Origin: Burkholderia sp. H160
Lineage (GTDB): Bacteria > Pseudomonadota > Gammaproteobacteria > Burkholderiales > Burkholderiaceae
Direction: 5' to 3'
NCBI GenBank assembly: GCA_000173575.1
Contig: ABYL01000015.1
Span: 1-64,000, forward strand
DNA: 64,000 nt
Shown: positions 61,076 to 64,000 of the stretch, in pieces
Layout of the letters: each line of letters begins with the position of its first letter
Position numbering within the stretch: position 1 is the first letter of the stretch
The notes under the pieces: generated by a model
The model's input: only the letters and a program-made list of their open reading frames with translations
Database searches by the model: none
Told to the model about the DNA's origin: nothing
Translations under genes and position numbers: made by a program

Positions 61076-63055
61076 TCAGGCGTGACCCGGGTTGCCGCCC
61101 GGGCTCGCCGGGACGGACAGCGAGAAAACGAATGGAAAGCGCCCGAGCGTCGCGCGCGCCAGTCCTTCGAGGTCGGCCCTGTTGAGTTCGACATGAGCCG
61201 TCAGCCCGCGAGCGCTGTCTTCGACAATGCTCACCGCTGCATCGTTGACGCCGGCTTCAACGAGTGCGGATCGCAATGCGTCCGCCATTTCTCGCCATTT
61301 CAGCGCCGGCTTGTAGATCTTGCCGACGCCTGTCAGCGGCATCGTATCGATGACGCGGATCCCCTTAGGAAGCGCAGCCCGCTCGCTGATGCAGGCGCGC
61401 AGGAATGCGGCCAGTTCCGCTTCGGTTGTCATGACGCCTGGCTTGAGCTGGACATAGGCGACCGGCAACTCGCCCGCATGCGCGTCGGGCCGGCCCACGG
61501 CGGCGGCGATCTGTACCGCCGGATGACGATGCAGGGCTTCTTCGATAGCCGCAGGGTCGATGTTGTGACCGCCCCGGATGATCAGCTCCTTTTTCCGGCC
61601 CGTGAGCCAGAAGTATCCGTCGGCATCGCGGCGCCCGAGATCGCCAGTATTGAGCCAACGTTCGCCGTCGCCGAGGTCCATCCAGATTCCACTGTCCTGC
61701 TCTGGCCTGGAATATCCAACGAACACATTCGGTCCGGAGATCACCAGCTGGCCGACTTCATCTGCCGCGCAATCGCGTGTATAGCGGCCGGCCTCGTCGG
61801 CCACCACGACCTTCATTGCCTGACCGGGAAGGCAAAGGCCAATCGAGCCCGCCCTGCGTTCACCAAGCGGCGGATTGACGCTGCTCACGCAGGCGCCTTC
61901 AGTGAGTCCGTAGCCTTCGAGGATTTGGATCCCCGTGCGATGCTCGAAATTGCGAAGCAATTCGACTGGCATCGGCGCGGCACCGCACAGCCCATACTCG
62001 AGCGAGCTGATGTCGTGCTCGCCAATAGGAACCTCGAGCAGTGATCCATAGAGCGTTGGCACACCGCTGAAGAAATTGATGCGGTAATGTTCAACGATTT
62101 CCCAGAAGCGCTTTACAACACCGTCGCCGCGATATCCTTGCGGTGTGCCGAGAACGACATGAGCGCCGCGCGAGAACGCCAGCAGACCTGTCACCATCAC
62201 GGCATTCACATGAAATAGCGGCAGTCCGCAAAATATCGTTTTGCCGGGACCGATGCTTTCGCCGAGAAACCGCCCTGTGTTCCACGCATTGGTAACCTCG
62301 TTGCGGTGCCGGCGCATCGCGATCTTCGGCAATCCCGTGGTGCCGCCCGTGCAGAAGCAGGACGAGATATCGTCCATCCTCGCCGAGGGCGAGTCGTCGA
62401 GCGACATTCCGGACTCGTCCGCCATTGCGGTGCCAAAATCATGGATCCGGATCTGCGCTGGAACCGCGCTGCGCACGCCGCCTTTGCCATGCAGACTTGC
62501 GGATTCGCCACGTTGCAGTATCCGGGCTTCTAATCCTTTTTCCCCCGGTATCCGATCGGCCAGATTAACGAGCACCAGATCTTTTATGGCGGGGACGTGG
62601 TGCAACACCGCTTGCACTTTTTGCCAGAGTTCAGTCCCGGGGAACGGCGCGAGCGTTACTAGCACGCTGGCACCCGATGCCTTCAACAACTCGCCGATGG
62701 CTTCGCGTTCAAGCAGCGGATTGATCGCGCAGACAATGCCCACCGCTTCGCCCCCCCAGATCACGAAGTGCGTTTCAGGCAGATTCGGCAGCACATAGGC
62801 GATGACGGTGTTCCTTTCCACGCCCAGTCGCGAAAACATGTTTGCGGTGCGCCTAATATCACGCAACAGGTCGCTGTAGGTCCAGCGCTCGGGGCGAGCG
62901 TAGTCATCGGCTGTTCGAAAGAAGGAAAGCGCGGGCGCGAAGGGATCGATGGCAGCGCCCCGACAGATCATTTCGTAGGTACTCGACGGAAGATCCGGCA
63001 GTGGTCCCTGCGCTTCGACAGCGAGGACGTCCTGTCCTTTTGCGGCGTCTCTCAT
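61076..63055 (-). CDS. AMP-dependent acyl-CoA synthetase
   Basis: A 659-residue ANL-superfamily ligase. The phosphate-binding loop is SSCFCTGGTTGLPKIAMR, the adenine motif is EGYGLTEGA, and LNTGDLGRRDADGYFWLTGRKKELIIRGGHNI carries the hinge and A8 region. The catalytic Lys lies in the ending GKIYKPALKW. A further tail of about 75 residues follows, as in a subgroup of long-chain or aryl-CoA ligases. Its start overlaps the hydrolase stop by four bases (ATGA). The carboxylic acid substrate is unknown. Confidence 0.88.
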   Translation of the reverse strand: MRDAAKGQDVLAVEAQGPLPDLPSSTYEMICRGAAIDPFAPALSFFRTADDYARPERWTYSDLLRDIRRTANMFSRLGVERNTVIAYVLPNLPETHFVIWGGEAVGIVCAINPLLEREAIGELLKASGASVLVTLAPFPGTELWQKVQAVLHHVPAIKDLVLVNLADRIPGEKGLEARILQRGESASLHGKGGVRSAVPAQIRIHDFGTAMADESGMSLDDSPSARMDDISSCFCTGGTTGLPKIAMRRHRNEVTNAWNTGRFLGESIGPGKTIFCGLPLFHVNAVMVTGLLAFSRGAHVVLGTPQGYRGDGVVKRFWEIVEHYRINFFSGVPTLYGSLLEVPIGEHDISSLEYGLCGAAPMPVELLRNFEHRTGIQILEGYGLTEGACVSSVNPPLGERRAGSIGLCLPGQAMKVVVADEAGRYTRDCAADEVGQLVISGPNVFVGYSRPEQDSGIWMDLGDGERWLNTGDLGRRDADGYFWLTGRKKELIIRGGHNIDPAAIEEALHRHPAVQIAAAVGRPDAHAGELPVAYVQLKPGVMTTEAELAAFLRACISERAALPKGIRVIDTMPLTGVGKIYKPALKWREMADALRSALVEAGVNDAAVSIVEDSARGLTAHVELNRADLEGLARATLGRFPFVFSLSVPASPGGNPGHA

Positions 63056-64000
63056 ACTGCCTCTTCGACAACGACGTTTTGCTGCACGCCCAGATTGATG
63101 GAGCGGTCGCGGCTGACAATCCATGCCTCGACAACGTCTCCAACCTGAAGATACTGAGGCCTGTCCTCCTGCATCTTCAGGAAAAGCCGCCATTTTTCTT
63201 CTTCGGGCAACTGCGCCGCAGCGCGCTGCTTCTCCGGTGAAGGAATGCTCAGCGCACATCCAGATGGTGTGCCGGTTGCGAGCAGGTCACCCGTGCGGAG
63301 GTCGTGCACATGGGAAAGCTCAGTCAGGGTCTCTGCCGGGCCATAGACAAGGCCAGCAGTAGTGTCGTTCTGGCGGACGGTTCCGTTGACCGTCAGCGTC
63401 AGCACGAGTTCTTTCAGCTTCGGAATGTCGTGCTTTTCGAGCAGGCAGAGGTAAGGACCGACAGGGCCAAATGTCCGGTAGCTCTTGCCCTTGTAAAACT
63501 GCATCTGCGGAATCTGGATATCGCGTGCTGAATAGTCGTTGACGATCACAGCGCCCGCAATGTACTCGTGAAGGTTTTCCTCGGTGACTGTTTCACCGGA
63601 TGTGATGTCTCGTTTGAGCACGAGACCGAGCTCGATCTCATAGTCGAGGAATCGCACCGCGTGTGGTTTCACGACGGCCGAGTTCGCCGCAACGATGCAG
63701 CCTGCTGCCTTCGTGAAAATCATGTTGAACTTCTTCACATCCGGGTCCATGCCGGACTCGATCATATGCTGGCGGTAATTCGCGCCCTGGCAGATGAACT
63801 GCTGGTTGGCGGTCACGGGCGACAGCCACTGCACTTCCGATTCGGGAATCGACGGCCCGCTGAGTATCATGAGTCGCTCGACCGGATTGGCCTCGATGAA
63901 CGCGGCGGTCGACTCGTATTCGCCTGGAATCGGCGTGATGGCGCCCTCTGCGACCACGCCCCACTGGGCACGGCCATGATGAAGATAATGCAGGACGTGA
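63052..64000 (-). CDS. Fumarylacetoacetate-hydrolase-family enzyme, 5' end outside the window
   Basis: At least 301 residues of an FAH-family hydrolase. FICQGANYRQHMIESG, DYEIELGLVLKRD and IVNDYSARDIQ carry the metal-binding and active-site residues, followed by RTFGPVGPYL. The frame stays open to the right edge with sequence (LHYLHHGRAQWGVV) typical of the true N-terminus, so the gene starts just beyond 64000. FAH-family enzymes hydrolyse C-C bonds or hydrate 2-oxo acids in aromatic degradation. It forms an operon with the acyl-CoA synthetase. Confidence 0.87.
   Translation of the reverse strand, partial: HVLHYLHHGRAQWGVVAEGAITPIPGEYESTAAFIEANPVERLMILSGPSIPESEVQWLSPVTANQQFICQGANYRQHMIESGMDPDVKKFNMIFTKAAGCIVAANSAVVKPHAVRFLDYEIELGLVLKRDITSGETVTEENLHEYIAGAVIVNDYSARDIQIPQMQFYKGKSYRTFGPVGPYLCLLEKHDIPKLKELVLTLTVNGTVRQNDTTAGLVYGPAETLTELSHVHDLRTGDLLATGTPSGCALSIPSPEKQRAAAQLPEEEKWRLFLKMQEDRPQYLQVGDVVEAWIVSRDRSINLGVQQNVVVEEAV

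Noticed and set aside
1-64000. CRISPR array, tRNA, rRNA or phage genes
   Set aside because: No regularly spaced repeats, tRNA-like cloverleaf ends or phage hallmark proteins were seen.

Overview
The window looks like a chromosome or megaplasmid segment of a metabolically versatile Burkholderiaceae bacterium of the Paraburkholderia/Caballeronia type. The evidence is high GC, three Burkholderia-type general porins (AQSSVTLYG after the signal peptide), a DUF4148 protein, BON and OmpW proteins, and catabolic operons packed side by side, each with its own regulator, porin or transporter. No rRNA, tRNA, CRISPR array or phage module was seen. This is an accessory, catabolism-rich region with little mobile DNA: one intact IS30-family element, one decayed transposase and two broken metabolic genes.

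Layout. (1) 0.3-3.2 kb: TetR regulator with NmrA-like, SDR and NTF2-like genes, all on the minus strand. (2) 4.1-10.8 kb: a ddpX-A-B-C-D-F operon (D-Ala-D-Ala dipeptidase plus dipeptide ABC importer) headed by an unrecognised gene. (3) 11.8-15.7 kb: a second ABC importer (polyamine/Fe/phosphonate type) next to a decayed transposase. (4) 16.3-17.9 kb: a frameshifted FrnE/DsbA-like gene cut off by an IS30-family insertion sequence. (5) 18.0-26.5 kb: an aromatic ring-hydroxylation and meta-cleavage operon (HsaA-like monooxygenase, flavin reductase, extradiol dioxygenase, porin, MFS, two alpha/beta hydrolases) with a divergent LysR gene. (6) 26.8-40.8 kb: a long operon around a xanthine-oxidase-family molybdenum hydroxylase, with XdhC and CoxG maturation proteins, a CoA-transferase, a crotonase/hydrolase fusion, a thiolase with its DUF35 partner, a porin and an MFS, plus a divergent TetR gene. 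(7) 41.1-44.0 kb: a peroxide-stress island (SDR, two ohr copies, DUF4148, ohrR) linked by ATCGCATGCGAT palindromes, followed by a bacteriohemerythrin. (8) 45.3-54.4 kb: a complete phthalate-to-protocatechuate cluster (oxygenase, dihydrodiol dehydrogenase, QPRTase, MarR regulator, porin, decarboxylase, permease, reductase). A recurring ATTAGAGATCTAAT-like operator lies before its transcription units. (9) 54.5-64.0 kb: an mhpA remnant, then a TetR-controlled pair of genes for a pyrogallol/phloroglucinol transhydroxylase-like molybdoenzyme, OmpW, a small orphan protein, an acyl-CoA synthetase and a fumarylacetoacetase-family hydrolase that runs off the right edge.

How the parts work together. 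Several units repeat one scheme: regulator, outer-membrane porin, inner-membrane permease, then hydroxylation and ring-opening or CoA-activation enzymes. The phthalate unit is the most securely assigned. Three points look new or unusual. First, the transhydroxylase-like molybdoenzyme carries an extra N-terminal SCP2-like domain, and its electron-transfer subunit has lost Fe-S ligands. Second, an intact C-C-type hydrolase is translationally coupled to a homologue in which all three catalytic triad positions are substituted. Third, a single-chain crotonase/alpha-beta-hydrolase fusion sits in a molybdenum-hydroxylase/CoA pathway whose substrate cannot be read from sequence.
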